Shown piece by piece: positions 26,469 through 35,387 of a DNA stretch of 64,000 nt. The notes under the pieces were generated by a model. That model did no database searches and was not told the DNA's origin. It was given only the letters and a program-made list of their open reading frames with translations. Source of the DNA: CAVUFH01 sp963740835 (GTDB lineage Bacteria; Actinomycetota; Acidimicrobiia; IMCC26256; PALSA-610); the NCBI GenBank assembly GCA_963740835.1, contig CAVUFH010000007.1, forward strand, positions 1 through 64,000, written 5' to 3'. Numbering within the stretch: the first letter of the stretch is position 1; each line of letters opens with the position of its first letter. The position numbers were made by a program, and so were the translations under genes.

Positions 26469-27575
26469 TTACGCGCGTGCACCGGCGGGCACGCGCCCGG
26501 CGGTGATGCGAGTCGCGGCCGGGACGGTGACGCCGGCACCCACGATCGTCTGCTCGCGCAAGGAGACGTCGGGCTCGAGCTGTGCGTCCTGACCGACCAC
26601 CGAGTCGAGCACCTCGGCGTCGTGGGCGACGCGGACCCGCGCGTGGAGCACCGAGCGCTCGACCTTCGCGCCAGCTTCGATGACCACCCCGGCGCCGATC
26701 ACCGAAGCGGACACGATCGCCCCGGCGTCGACGCGGCTGTCGTCGCCCAGCAGTACGGGACCTTCGATGCGCGCGCCCGCGTCGATGTGCACGCGGCCTT
26801 GGACCCAGACGCCCGGCGCGTGTTCACGCGCCCCGGGTGCGGGTGGATAACCGACGCATCCGGCGAGCACGTCGGCGTGGGCTTGCAGGTACTTTTCCGG
26901 CGTCCCGATGTCGAGCCAGTAACCGTCGGCGGCGTATCCGTAGAGGCGGCGCGGCTCGGCGAGCATGCGCGGGAACGTCTCGCGTTCGATCGACACGTTG
27001 AGGCGGGGCGGGATGCGCTCGAGGAACGCCGGTTCGAGCACGTAGGTACCGGCGTTGATCCAATTGCTCGGCGCCTTGCCCGGCGCCGGTTTCTCGACGA
27101 ATGCGATGACCTGTCCGTCGGCGCGCGTCGGCACGACACCGAACGCACTCGGGTCCTCGACTTGCGTGAGTGAGATCGTCGCTTGTGCGTCCCGCTCGTC
27201 GTGGAAGCGCACCATCGCACCCAGGTCGAGGTCGGTGAGCACGTCGCCGTTGCAGACGATGAAGCGCTCCGTCATCCCAACGGCTGCGAACCGGATCGCG
27301 CCAGCAGTGCCGAGGGGCTCGTCCTCGACGGCATAGCGGACCTTCACATCACCGAAGACGTCCTCGCCGGCGCGGTCGTGCGCGAACTCCGAGTGGAAGG
27401 CGTCCGGCAGATACCCCATCGACAGCACGACCTCGTCGACGCCGTAACCGGCCAGCCAGCCGAGCTGGCGCTCGAGGAACGACTGGTTCGCGATAGGGAG
27501 CAGCGGCTTCGGCGTGGTGAGGGTCAGCGGCCGGAGCCGCGTTCCCTCGCCGCCGACCAGCACCACTGCCTTCAT
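26469..27575 (-). CDS. Sugar-1-phosphate nucleotidyltransferase, mannose-1-P guanylyltransferase type
   Basis: 368 residues. The N-terminal nucleotidyltransferase domain (KAVVLVGGEGTRLRPLTLTTPKPLLPIANQSF, FIVCNGDVLTDLDLGAM, FVEKPAPGKAPSNWINAGTYVLEP) is followed by a C-terminal left-handed beta-helix of hexapeptide repeats (VHIDAGARIEGPVLLGDDSRVDAGAIVSASVIGAGVVIEAGA). This two-domain form matches actinobacterial GDP-mannose pyrophosphorylases (Rv3264c position). It likely takes mannose-1-P from the phosphomannomutase of this window. It is followed by the epimerase and preceded by the His-rich protein gene. Confidence 0.9.
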   Translation of the reverse strand: MKAVVLVGGEGTRLRPLTLTTPKPLLPIANQSFLERQLGWLAGYGVDEVVLSMGYLPDAFHSEFAHDRAGEDVFGDVKVRYAVEDEPLGTAGAIRFAAVGMTERFIVCNGDVLTDLDLGAMVRFHDERDAQATISLTQVEDPSAFGVVPTRADGQVIAFVEKPAPGKAPSNWINAGTYVLEPAFLERIPPRLNVSIERETFPRMLAEPRRLYGYAADGYWLDIGTPEKYLQAHADVLAGCVGYPPAPGAREHAPGVWVQGRVHIDAGARIEGPVLLGDDSRVDAGAIVSASVIGAGVVIEAGAKVERSVLHARVRVAHDAEVLDSVVGQDAQLEPDVSLREQTIVGAGVTVPAATRITAGRVPAGARA

Positions 27576-27638
27576 CGCGTGCGCGACACCTCGCCCGTGC
27601 GGTGTGACGTCTGGGCCGCGCGCGTCATGGCGTGGAGG

Positions 27639-28346
27639 TCATGGCGTGGAGGTCGGTGCCGTCGCGCCGGGCGTCACCGTGGTGTCGGTGGTCGCGCCCG
27701 TGTCCGGAGTCGCGCCGGGCACCGTGGCGCCCGTGTCGGTCGGCACCGACGCACCGCCGGTGAGGTCGCTCGGCGCGGCCAACTCGGAGACGGACGGCGG
27801 CGTGCCGATCTTCTCGCCCTTGGGCAACAGTGCCAGTGCGATGACGTCACCGTTCTGCGGGTTGTAGTCGGTGATGGAGCCGGACTGCGGCTTGCCGTTC
27901 AGTTCCCAGCGCACGGTCGCCGTCTTGTCACCGCACTTGTCGCCGGTCTTGTGGGTCTTGCCGTCCCAGACGGTGAACGAGTCCTGACTCGCCTTCCACC
28001 CGCCCAGCTTGAAGTAGAGGCCCACCGTCGCGTTCTTGCCCGCGGCACGCGAGAGGAACGGGTGGATGTGGATGAGGCCGTCGCCGTGGGTGTGGATCCC
28101 CTCGGCGTCATCGAACGTCGGTGCATTGGGGAGCCACTCGCCGCAGACGTTGACGCCGATCGCGGCGTGCCAGTGATCCTTGTTCACGAGCGGCGCCGCG
28201 TCCACGCTCGAGGTCCGGTTCACCGCGATCATGACCACGCCTGCGACGACGATGACAGTCGCGAGGATGTACCAACCGAGGTTGCCGCGTGATCTGCGCG
28301 CGGACCGGACGCTGGCGCGTCGTTTCGTCCGAGAGGACTTGCCCAT
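27639..28346 (-). CDS. Anchored His-rich protein of unknown function
   Basis: 235 residues. A basic N-terminus (KSSRTKRRASVRSARRSRG) precedes one membrane helix (GWYILATVIVVAGVVMIAV). The external domain has two striking His clusters, NKDHWHAAIGVNVCGEW and EGIHTHGDGLIHIHPF, plus KCGDK, so a metal site is likely. It ends in a Thr/Pro/Gly/Ala low-complexity tail (TPDTGATTDTTVTPGATAP). I recognise the type from actinobacterial genomes but know no function. It sits between the WbbL-like GT2 and the guanylyltransferase. The 3' end lies in a short 14-base direct duplication (27624-27637 and 27638-27651). Confidence 0.8.
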   Translation of the reverse strand: MGKSSRTKRRASVRSARRSRGNLGWYILATVIVVAGVVMIAVNRTSSVDAAPLVNKDHWHAAIGVNVCGEWLPNAPTFDDAEGIHTHGDGLIHIHPFLSRAAGKNATVGLYFKLGGWKASQDSFTVWDGKTHKTGDKCGDKTATVRWELNGKPQSGSITDYNPQNGDVIALALLPKGEKIGTPPSVSELAAPSDLTGGASVPTDTGATVPGATPDTGATTDTTVTPGATAPTSTP

Positions 28347-28358
28347 AGGCGGGCCAGG

Positions 28359-29261
28359 CTAGCCGGTGGACCGCTCGATCCTGCGCGCGCGCCACGCGTG
28401 CGAAGCCATCGCCAGGACACCGCGCGTGCCGAGAAACACCGCCGCGAACGGCAGCAGGAGCGCACGCGCGCCCGTGAACCGGCGGCGGGCGAAACGCCAC
28501 GCGGAACGATGGTGCTCGGCGAGCATCCGGTACGGCGTGCGGGCGGTGCTCGCCCCTTGGACGTGGTCGACGACACCGGCCGGCTCGTAGGTGATCTTCC
28601 AGCCCGCACCGCGCAGCCGCCAACAGAGATCAACGTCTTCGAGGTACATGAAGTAGCGCTCGTCCCACCCGCCGACCTCGTCGAGCGCGGCGCGGCGCAG
28701 CCACACCGCCGCGCCCGACACCCAGTCGACGACGCGCCGCTCGTCGGGCGCGACGTCGGTCTGGCGGTACCGGGTCGTGTACGGGTTGCTCGGCCACCAC
28801 ATCCCGAGCAGCCCGTGCATGACGGCCACGAAGCCGGACGGCAATCGCCGAGCCGACGGATAGTCGCTGCCGTCGGGATTCTTCAGCCGGGGCCCGCACG
28901 CCGCGATGCGCGCGTCGGCGTCGAGGGTCCGAACGAGTGCACTCGCGGTACCTGGTTCGATCCTGGTGTCCGCGTTCAACACCGCGATGACCGGCGCGCG
29001 GGTCGCTGCGGTCCCGAGGTTCACGGCGCGCGCATACCCAACGTTGCCGGGCGCGCGGATCACCTGCACACCCGGGTGGGCACACTGGAGCGCGGCGACG
29101 GAACCGTCACGCGAGCCGTTGTCGACCACGACCAGCTCGACTGGCCCGGCGCTCTCGTCGGCGAGCACGGATCGCACGCACTGCTCGAGGAGCGGCCCGG
29201 CTTCGTAGTTGACCACCACGGCGGCCCAGCGGGCGGAATCAGGCACCACGAACTCGGGCAT
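28359..29261 (-). CDS. GT2 glycosyltransferase, rhamnosyltransferase (WbbL)-like
   Basis: 300-residue GT-A enzyme: WAAVVVNYEAGPLLEQCVRS, VVVDNGSRDGSV, APGNVGYARAVNLG, DxD equivalent LNADTRIEPG, and the acceptor/base motif YFMYLEDVDLCWRLRGAGWKI. This is the WbbL pattern; in mycobacteria WbbL adds rhamnose to the GlcNAc-PP-decaprenyl linker of arabinogalactan. A hydrophobic patch near the C-terminus (ALLLPFAAVFLGTRGVLAMA) suggests membrane association. The gene order GT2 then guanylyltransferase matches wbbL1-manB of Mycobacterium. It ends 12 bases before the His-rich protein gene. Confidence 0.88.
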   Translation of the reverse strand: MPEFVVPDSARWAAVVVNYEAGPLLEQCVRSVLADESAGPVELVVVDNGSRDGSVAALQCAHPGVQVIRAPGNVGYARAVNLGTAATRAPVIAVLNADTRIEPGTASALVRTLDADARIAACGPRLKNPDGSDYPSARRLPSGFVAVMHGLLGMWWPSNPYTTRYRQTDVAPDERRVVDWVSGAAVWLRRAALDEVGGWDERYFMYLEDVDLCWRLRGAGWKITYEPAGVVDHVQGASTARTPYRMLAEHHRSAWRFARRRFTGARALLLPFAAVFLGTRGVLAMASHAWRARRIERSTG

Positions 29262-29279
29262 TGTGGACGCGCGCGCGCG

Positions 29280-30005
29280 CTAGTCGCGCACGCGGTACTT
29301 CACGAGCGTCCACAGCGCGGCGAAGCCGTCGGTCCAGGTGATCTTCTTGCCTTCATCGACCTCGCGGCCGGTGTAAGAGATCGGCACTTCGTAGATCCGC
29401 ACCTTGCGCTTGAGGATCTTCGCCGTGATCTCGGGCTCGATGTCGAACCCGTTCGAATGCAGCTGCAGTTGGTCGAGCAACTTTCGGTCGATCAGCTTGT
29501 AGCACGTCTCCATGTCGGAAAGGGTGGTGTTGTAGAGCACGTTCGTGGTCAGCGACAGGAAGCGGTTGCCGACCCAGTGGAAGAACAACATGTTGCGGCG
29601 TTCGCCCGTGAACCGCGAGCCGTACACGACGCGCGCCTTCCCTGAGAGCACCGGCGCGAGCAGTCGGGGCCAATCCTCGGGGTCGTACTCGAGGTCGGCG
29701 TCCTGGATGAGCACGTAGTCGCCGGTCGCGTGTTCGAACCCGGTGCGCACCGCGGCACCCTTCCCGCGGTTGTGCTCATGCATGATCACGCGTACCGTGC
29801 TGTCGCCCAGCTGATGCAGCACGTCACGGGTGCCGTCGTCGCTGCCATCGTCGATGACGAGGATCTCCCGCTCGACGGAGTCGGGAAGCTCGACCTTGCG
29901 CATCCGGCGCACGATCTCGACCAGCGTATTGCGCTCGTTGAAGACCGGCACCACGACCGAGAGCTTGCGCAGCTTGGACGGGCCGCCGAGATCACGCTCT
30001 TTCAC
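29280..30005 (-). CDS. GT2 glycosyltransferase, dolichol/polyprenyl-phosphate mannose synthase-like
   Basis: 241 residues. KLSVVVPVFNERNTLVEIVRRM, VIDDGSDDGT, HEHNRGKGAAVRTGFEHATGD and QDADLEYDPEDWP (DxD) match the DPM1/polyprenyl-phosphate hexosyltransferase group, and GYRIYEVPISYTGR-like sequence near the end (IYEVPISYTGREVDEGKKI) agrees. It probably loads a sugar onto a polyprenyl phosphate, as donor for GT-C enzymes such as those at 10-13 and 18-21 kb. The start is GTG 30005 with GAGGAG upstream; this overlaps the previous gene's stop by 14 bases. Confidence 0.87.
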   Translation of the reverse strand: MKERDLGGPSKLRKLSVVVPVFNERNTLVEIVRRMRKVELPDSVEREILVIDDGSDDGTRDVLHQLGDSTVRVIMHEHNRGKGAAVRTGFEHATGDYVLIQDADLEYDPEDWPRLLAPVLSGKARVVYGSRFTGERRNMLFFHWVGNRFLSLTTNVLYNTTLSDMETCYKLIDRKLLDQLQLHSNGFDIEPEITAKILKRKVRIYEVPISYTGREVDEGKKITWTDGFAALWTLVKYRVRD

Positions 30006-30934
30006 GGGCGCGCTCCTCCTCGTACCACGCGTGCATGAGGGCGAGACCCTCGCGCAGCGGGATCTCCGGCTGCCAGCCGAGCCGCTCGCGGGCACGGGCG
30101 ATGTCGGGCCGGCGCTGGGTCGGATCACCGGTGGGCAAGGCCTCGAACACGAGTTCAGACGCCGAGTTCGTGACCTCGCGCACGACGTCCGCGAGTCGGA
30201 GCATGGTGTACTCCTCAGGGCTGCCGATGTTCACCGGCTCGACGATGTCAGAGTCGAAGAGTGCGATGAGTCCGCGAACTTCGTCCGCGACGTAGCAGAA
30301 CGACCGCGTCTGCGACCCGTCGCCATAGATCGTGAGCGGCTTGCCTTCGGACGCCTGCGCGAGGAAGTTCGACACGACGCGACCGTCGGCAGGACGTAGG
30401 CGTGGCCCGTACGTGTTGAAGATGCGGACGATCGCGGTGTTGACCGCGAACTGCCGGTTGTACGTCATCGTCAGCGTCTCGGCGAAGCGCTTCGCTTCGT
30501 CGTACACCGCGCGGGCCGGTGGGGTCGACGTTGCCGTTGTAGTCCTCGGGCTGCGGGTGCACCTGTGGGTCGCCGTAGATCTCGCTGGTCGACGCGACGA
30601 GGAAGCGTGCGTCGTTCGCGCGTGCGAGGTCGAGCGCGATGCGGGTGCCGAGCGAACCTGCGTCCATCGTCTCGAGCGGCATCTCGAGGTACTCGGGCGG
30701 ACTCGCCGGGCTCGCGAAGTGCAGGACCCCGTCGATGTGCCCCGACACCGGGATCTCACGGGAGACGTCCGCGAGCACCAGTTCGAAGCCCGGTTGGCCT
30801 TCCAACTCGGCGACGTTCTCGCGCAACCCGGTGCACAGGTTGTCGACCGCGACAACTTCGTCGCCGCGCTCGAGGAAGCTACGACAGAGGTGCGACCCGA
30901 GGAAACCAGCGCCCCCGGTTATGACAACTCTCAT
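29992..30934 (-). CDS. UDP-glucuronate decarboxylase (UDP-xylose synthase), interrupted by a frame change
   Basis: About 314 residues if restored. The first part has RVVITGGAGFLGSHLCRSFL (NAD loop), VLHFASPASPPEYL and VASTSEIYGDPQVHPQPEDY; the second, in another frame, has VYDEAKRFAETLTMTYNRQ (YxxxK), IFNTYGPRLRPADGRVVSNF and IYGDGSQTRSFCYVADEV. These are UXS marks. The change of frame is at about 30508-30518 in a CGCGCGGG run where a CG pair seems missing relative to the expected GPRAVYDEAKR. The span is 943 bases. Its ATG overlaps the UDP-glucose dehydrogenase stop (ATGA), giving a clear UDP-Glc to UDP-GlcA to UDP-Xyl route. Confidence 0.82.
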
Positions 30935-32244
30935 CTGCGACCCACCCCGTCGTATGCGAAACCGATCCGGCGCATGGCCGCCGGATCGAGAAGATTACGG
31001 GCATCCACGACGGCCGGCTTCCGCATCGCGTCCCGGACGCGGGCGAAGTCCAGCCAACGGAACTCGTCCCATTCCGTGAGCACCGCCACCACGTCGGCGC
31101 CGGCGACGGCGTCGTACGCGTCCGCACAGATCTCGAGCTGAGGCACCAGGCGGCGCGCCTGTTCCCCGGCGGCCGGGTCGAACGCCCGCACCGTCGCGCC
31201 GGTGTCACACAGCCGCCGCGCGATCGCGATCGACGGCGAGTCGCGCAAGTCGTCGGTTTCGGCCTTGAACGTGAGCCCCCACACCGCGATCACCGTGTCC
31301 GCGTTCGTGACGGCCCCCGCATCACCGCCACTTGCGGCACGCATGATCTTGTCGACGATGCGGTCGTGCTGCGCTTGGTTGACCTCACCGACGCCGGCGA
31401 GGAGTTCGAATTCGTAACCGGCGGCCCGAGCGGTGTGCAGGAGCGCGGCCACGTCCTTCGGGAAGCACGACCCGCCGTACCCCGGCCCCGGATGCAAGAA
31501 CTGGAAGCCGATGCGTTCGTCGTAACCCATGCCGATCGCGACCTCGCGGATGTCGGCGTCGACCGACTCGCAGAGGTTCGCGATCGCGTTGATGAAGGAG
31601 ATCTTCGTCGCGAGGAACGCGTTGGACGCGTACTTGATCATTTCCGCCGACGCGGGGTCGGTGACGAGCACCGGTGCCTGCACACCGCGGTACAGCTCCG
31701 ACACGCGGATCGCGGCCGACGGCTGCTCGCAACCGATCACGATCCGGTCGGGGTTGAGGAAGTCCTGGACGGCCTGACCTTCGCGCAGGAACTCGGGATT
31801 GGACGCGACGCTGATGTCGTCGTGGTTGGCGCCGGCCTCCGAGAGCACGCGTTGGACGAACTTGGTCGTGCCCACCGGCACTGTCGACTTGTTCACGATG
31901 ACGGTGCCCGGCCGCACCACAGGTGCGATCTCCCGCGCGACCGATTCTACGAACGACAGGTCGGCGGAACCGTCGGCTCCCTGCGGCGTCTGCACACAGA
32001 GGAACACGATGTCGGCTTCGCGGGCGGCACGCGTGGCGCCGGTGACGAACCGCAGCCGGTGCGAGGTCAGCCCGGCGCTGATGAGCGACGGCAAGCCCTT
32101 CTCGAGGATCGGCACCTCACCTTTGTTCAGGCGGGCGACGCGTTCGTCGTCGATATCCGCACAGACGACGTCGTGACCGAGGTGCGCGAGGCACGCGGCG
32201 GTGGTGAGTCCGACGTACCCCGCGCCAATGACTGCGATGTGCAT
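30931..32244 (-). CDS. UDP-glucose 6-dehydrogenase
   Basis: 437 residues. MHIAVIGAGYVGLTTAACLAHLGHDV carries the NAD loop, CVQTPQGADGSADLSFV and NKSTVPVGTT the substrate region, SNPEFLREGQAVQDFLNPDRIV, and PGPGYGGSCFPKDVAAL the catalytic cysteine of UDP-glucose dehydrogenases. It oxidises UDP-glucose to UDP-glucuronate. The start at ATG 32244 fits the family exactly. It is followed by the UDP-GlcA decarboxylase with an ATGA overlap, and UDP-GlcA may also feed the 4-epimerase at 42.2 kb. Confidence 0.94.
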   Translation of the reverse strand: MHIAVIGAGYVGLTTAACLAHLGHDVVCADIDDERVARLNKGEVPILEKGLPSLISAGLTSHRLRFVTGATRAAREADIVFLCVQTPQGADGSADLSFVESVAREIAPVVRPGTVIVNKSTVPVGTTKFVQRVLSEAGANHDDISVASNPEFLREGQAVQDFLNPDRIVIGCEQPSAAIRVSELYRGVQAPVLVTDPASAEMIKYASNAFLATKISFINAIANLCESVDADIREVAIGMGYDERIGFQFLHPGPGYGGSCFPKDVAALLHTARAAGYEFELLAGVGEVNQAQHDRIVDKIMRAASGGDAGAVTNADTVIAVWGLTFKAETDDLRDSPSIAIARRLCDTGATVRAFDPAAGEQARRLVPQLEICADAYDAVAGADVVAVLTEWDEFRWLDFARVRDAMRKPAVVDARNLLDPAAMRRIGFAYDGVGRR

Positions 32245-32269
32245 GGAACCGATGTTAGGTGGCTGCTTC

Positions 32270-33700
32270 TCAGCAGCCCGCTGCCGGCAGCGTCTCGTCG
32301 CCGCCGGGGTTCGCGGCGGGTTCGGCCGCGCTCGTGGGCGTCGTGGCACTCGCGCCCGGAACCGTCGTGGCCGGTGCCTTCACCTGGTCGAAGTCCCGGC
32401 CGAGCACGATCACGACGTTCGTACCCGCCGGGAGGGTGTCGACCTTGACGAGCTTGCCGGCACCGCCGAGGTACGCGAGCGCGTATCTCGCCTGGCCCTC
32501 GGATCCCTTCGCGTAGCGGACCTCGGTGACCGCGTAGTCGCTCCGGTCGGCGTTGCCGGGCGGATCCACCACCGCGAAACCCGCGCCCTGCAACGCGTCG
32601 AAGACCACGCCGGCCTGGCCGCCCTTTCCCGAGCCGTTCAACACCTGCGCATGGATGTCGGCGGGCACGACGCCCTTCGGCAAGGTGTCGGCCGGTGCCT
32701 GGTTCCCGAACACTCGCAGGCTCGCGAAGATCGGTGCCGCCTGATCCTCGACCAGAACCTGCGAATCCTGGCCGTCGATGAACTTGCGCTCGGTCGGCAC
32801 GGTGATCATCTGCACGACTCCCGGGTCGACCTCCTTGAAGGTCTTCGCCAACGCGAGGATGTCGGAGAGCCCGAGGTCCGGGTCGCGCGTGATGTTCGCC
32901 ACCGTCTTGTCGATGATGCTGTTGACCTTGGTGAAGTTCCGGAACCCTGACTTCACGGCCTCGTTCGCGAGCGAGCGGATGAAATACTGCTGACGCCGGA
33001 TCCGACCGAGGTCCGCGGTGCCGTCCTTCGTCCACTTCCCGTTCGAACCGACGTACTGGTACTCACGCGACCGGGCATATGCCAGGGCCTGTTCGCCGTT
33101 GAGGCGATGGCAGCCGGCGGTCTCGATCTGCAAACCGGTTTCCTTGTCCTTGGCCGGCGTCGGGAAGTAGATGGGCACCGTGCCGATCGCGTCGACGATC
33201 TTCTGGAAGCCGGCGAAGTCGATCTCCAGGTAGTGGTTGATCGGGATGTCGAAGTTCTGCTTGATCGTCTTCACGACGCGTTGCGGTCCGCCGTTGAACG
33301 CCGCGTTGAGCTTCGACCCGCCCAGGCCGGGGATCTGCACCCACAGGTCACGCGGGAACGAGACCAATAAACCTGTGTGGGACTCCGGGTCGATGTGGGC
33401 GATCATGATCGTGTCCGAACGCTGACCCGTCTGCTCGGCCGGGTCCCCGAAGTGCGATTCGTCGGTCGCGTCCTTCACGAACTCGCGCGAGTCCGAGCCG
33501 ATGATGAGGAAGTTCGCGGGCTTGCCCCGCTGCGTCTCCGCGAGCGTGCCCGGGTCGAAGCGGGCGGTCTTCGCGGAGTCGATCTTGTCGGCCGCGATCC
33601 AGTACGCCATGCCGATCCCGCTCGCGGTGAAGACCGTCACGAGGAGCAGCGCGAGCACGAAGCGCTGGAAGAAGACGCGCACCTGCGCGGAAGAGCTCAT
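32270..33700 (-). CDS. LytR-CpsA-Psr (LCP) ligase with LytR_C domain (copy 1)
   Basis: 476 residues. An N-terminal anchor (FVLALLLVTVFTASGIGMAYWIA) is followed by the LCP catalytic domain: FLIIGSDSR, GQRSDTIMIAHIDP, VSFPRDLWVQIPG, KLNAAFNGGPQRVVKTI, LNGEQALAYARSR and GRIRRQQYFIRSL. A LytR_C domain follows (IHAQVLNGSGKGGQAGVVFDALQG) and then a Thr/Pro/Ala tail ending in Cys. LCP enzymes transfer polyprenyl-linked glycans to peptidoglycan outside the cell. Position upstream of the UDP-sugar and GT genes supports attachment of this locus's polymer. Confidence 0.92.
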   Translation of the reverse strand: MSSSAQVRVFFQRFVLALLLVTVFTASGIGMAYWIAADKIDSAKTARFDPGTLAETQRGKPANFLIIGSDSREFVKDATDESHFGDPAEQTGQRSDTIMIAHIDPESHTGLLVSFPRDLWVQIPGLGGSKLNAAFNGGPQRVVKTIKQNFDIPINHYLEIDFAGFQKIVDAIGTVPIYFPTPAKDKETGLQIETAGCHRLNGEQALAYARSREYQYVGSNGKWTKDGTADLGRIRRQQYFIRSLANEAVKSGFRNFTKVNSIIDKTVANITRDPDLGLSDILALAKTFKEVDPGVVQMITVPTERKFIDGQDSQVLVEDQAAPIFASLRVFGNQAPADTLPKGVVPADIHAQVLNGSGKGGQAGVVFDALQGAGFAVVDPPGNADRSDYAVTEVRYAKGSEGQARYALAYLGGAGKLVKVDTLPAGTNVVIVLGRDFDQVKAPATTVPGASATTPTSAAEPAANPGGDETLPAAGC

Positions 33701-33797
33701 GAGAGGCTCTCACGGTACCGAGCGGGCACCTCGCGAACGCGTATAGAAGGCGCTCCGATCAGGCGAATCACCCAAACGTGCCCCTTCGCAGCGGGCA

Positions 33798-35295
33798 TCA
33801 CGGGCATCCGACGAGCGGGCCACCGGTGGTCGGATCGACCGGCACCGTCGCCGTCGCGTCGGGCGACGGCGGGGTCGTGGTGGTCGTGGTCGTGGTGTCC
33901 GTCGCGGCAGTGGCGCCGGTGGTGGTCGTGGAGGCGTGTGGGTCCGGAGGCTGCTTCGCCGGCGCCGCCAGGCCGTCCCAGTCCCGGCCGACGATCACGA
34001 CGACGTCGGCCCCGTCGGCCTCGCCCGCGCGAGCGGCCGACACCTTGTCAGTTGCCGAGGTAGGAGGCGGTCGTGAGCGCGTTGATCACGCCGCTTCCGG
34101 CCCAGCGCACCTCGGTCACTGCGTAGTCGCCGCGGTCGGCGTCCTGGGCGGGGGCGGCGGCCACGAACCCGTGCGCGACGAGGTCATGGAGCACTTCTTC
34201 GCCGCGCCCGCCGACGCCGGAACCGTTGAGCACCTTCACCCGGATGTCCGCCGGTGCGACCGGCTTGGGCAGACCCGACACGTCGGAGAACGAGCGAAGC
34301 CGACCGAGGATCGCTTCGGCATCCGGCTGTTTCAACTCCACGACCTGCGCCTCGCCCTTCATCACGCCCACCACCGGCACCGTGAGCATCTCGATGCTCT
34401 GCGGGTCGAGGTCACGGAACGCGTTGATCAGGCCCTTGATGTCGGAGAGCTGCAGGTTCTGGTCCTTCTGCAGCGAGCCCGAGATGTTGTTCAGCAGCGC
34501 GAACGCCGTCGCCGGGTTGCTCGCGCCGTGGTCGAGCGACGCCTGCGCCAGGCTGCGCATGAAGTACTGCTGCCGCTGGATCCGGCTCAGGTCGCTGCGC
34601 GGGTCCTCGCGCCAGCGCTTCTTGGCCGCGTCGAACCATTCGTAGTGACGGGCCCGGACGTACGTGAGCGCCTGGCCGCCGTCGAGCTCCCGGCACCCCG
34701 CTTCGGGCTGGTTCAGGCCGGAGAACGAATCACGCGCCGGGGTCGGGAAGTAGATCTTCACCCCGCCGATCGTGTTCACGATGTTCTGGAAGCCCTCGAT
34801 ATCAACTTCGAGGTAGTGCGTGATCGGCACGTCGAAGTTGGCCGTGATCGTCTGGATGAGCAGTGACGGGCCACCGAGCTCCAGCGCCGCGTTGAGCCGG
34901 TCCTCGCCGTGACCAGGGATCGTGACCCAGGTGTCGCGCGGGAACGAGACGACGAAGCCCGTCTTCGAGGCGGGCTCGACGTGGACGACCATCATCGTGT
35001 CCGACCGTTGGCCCTGCACGTCCTCAGCGGTTCCGAACGCCTGCGCCTGCTGCTCGTTCTGGACGAACGCGCGGCTGTCGGTGCCGATGATGAGGAAGTT
35101 CGCGGGTGAGCCCTTGTCCTCGGGCTTCTGTAGCACGTCCGGCTTGATGTGCGTCGTCGGGATGTCGTTGAACGTTTTTTCGAAGAACCGGTTGCCGGTG
35201 TTGACTGCGACCGCGGTCGCGCCGATGACGATCGCCAGCGCGATCGCGAAGCGTGACGCGAAGTGTTTGAACGAGGAGCCCGGAACCACGACCAC
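33798..35295 (-). CDS. LytR-CpsA-Psr (LCP) ligase with LytR_C domain (copy 2), interrupted at a TGA
   Basis: About 499 residues if restored. The main frame (415 residues from 35295) has an anchor helix, FLIIGTDSR, GQRSDTMMVVHVEP, VSFPRDTWVTIPG, LDGGQALTYVRARHYEW and RIQRQQYFMRSLAQ, then LytR_C (VKVLNGSGVGGRGEEVLHDL). It ends ASYLGN at TGA 34050-34048, but one base further on the frame continues DKVSAARAGEADGADVVVIVGRDWDGL, matching the end of copy 1 (NVVIVLGRDFDQV), with a poly-Thr tail and a terminal GCP. A single extra base, or +1 shifting at TGAC, explains it. Copy 1 follows on the same strand. Confidence 0.82.
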
Positions 35296-35387
35296 GGGAT
35301 GCTACCGGCGCCTCGCGCGCTCCGACCTTCGCCTCCTGAGCATCTTCACAGTTCCTCGACAGGCTCTCCCCGACAGGCCCGTTCGAG

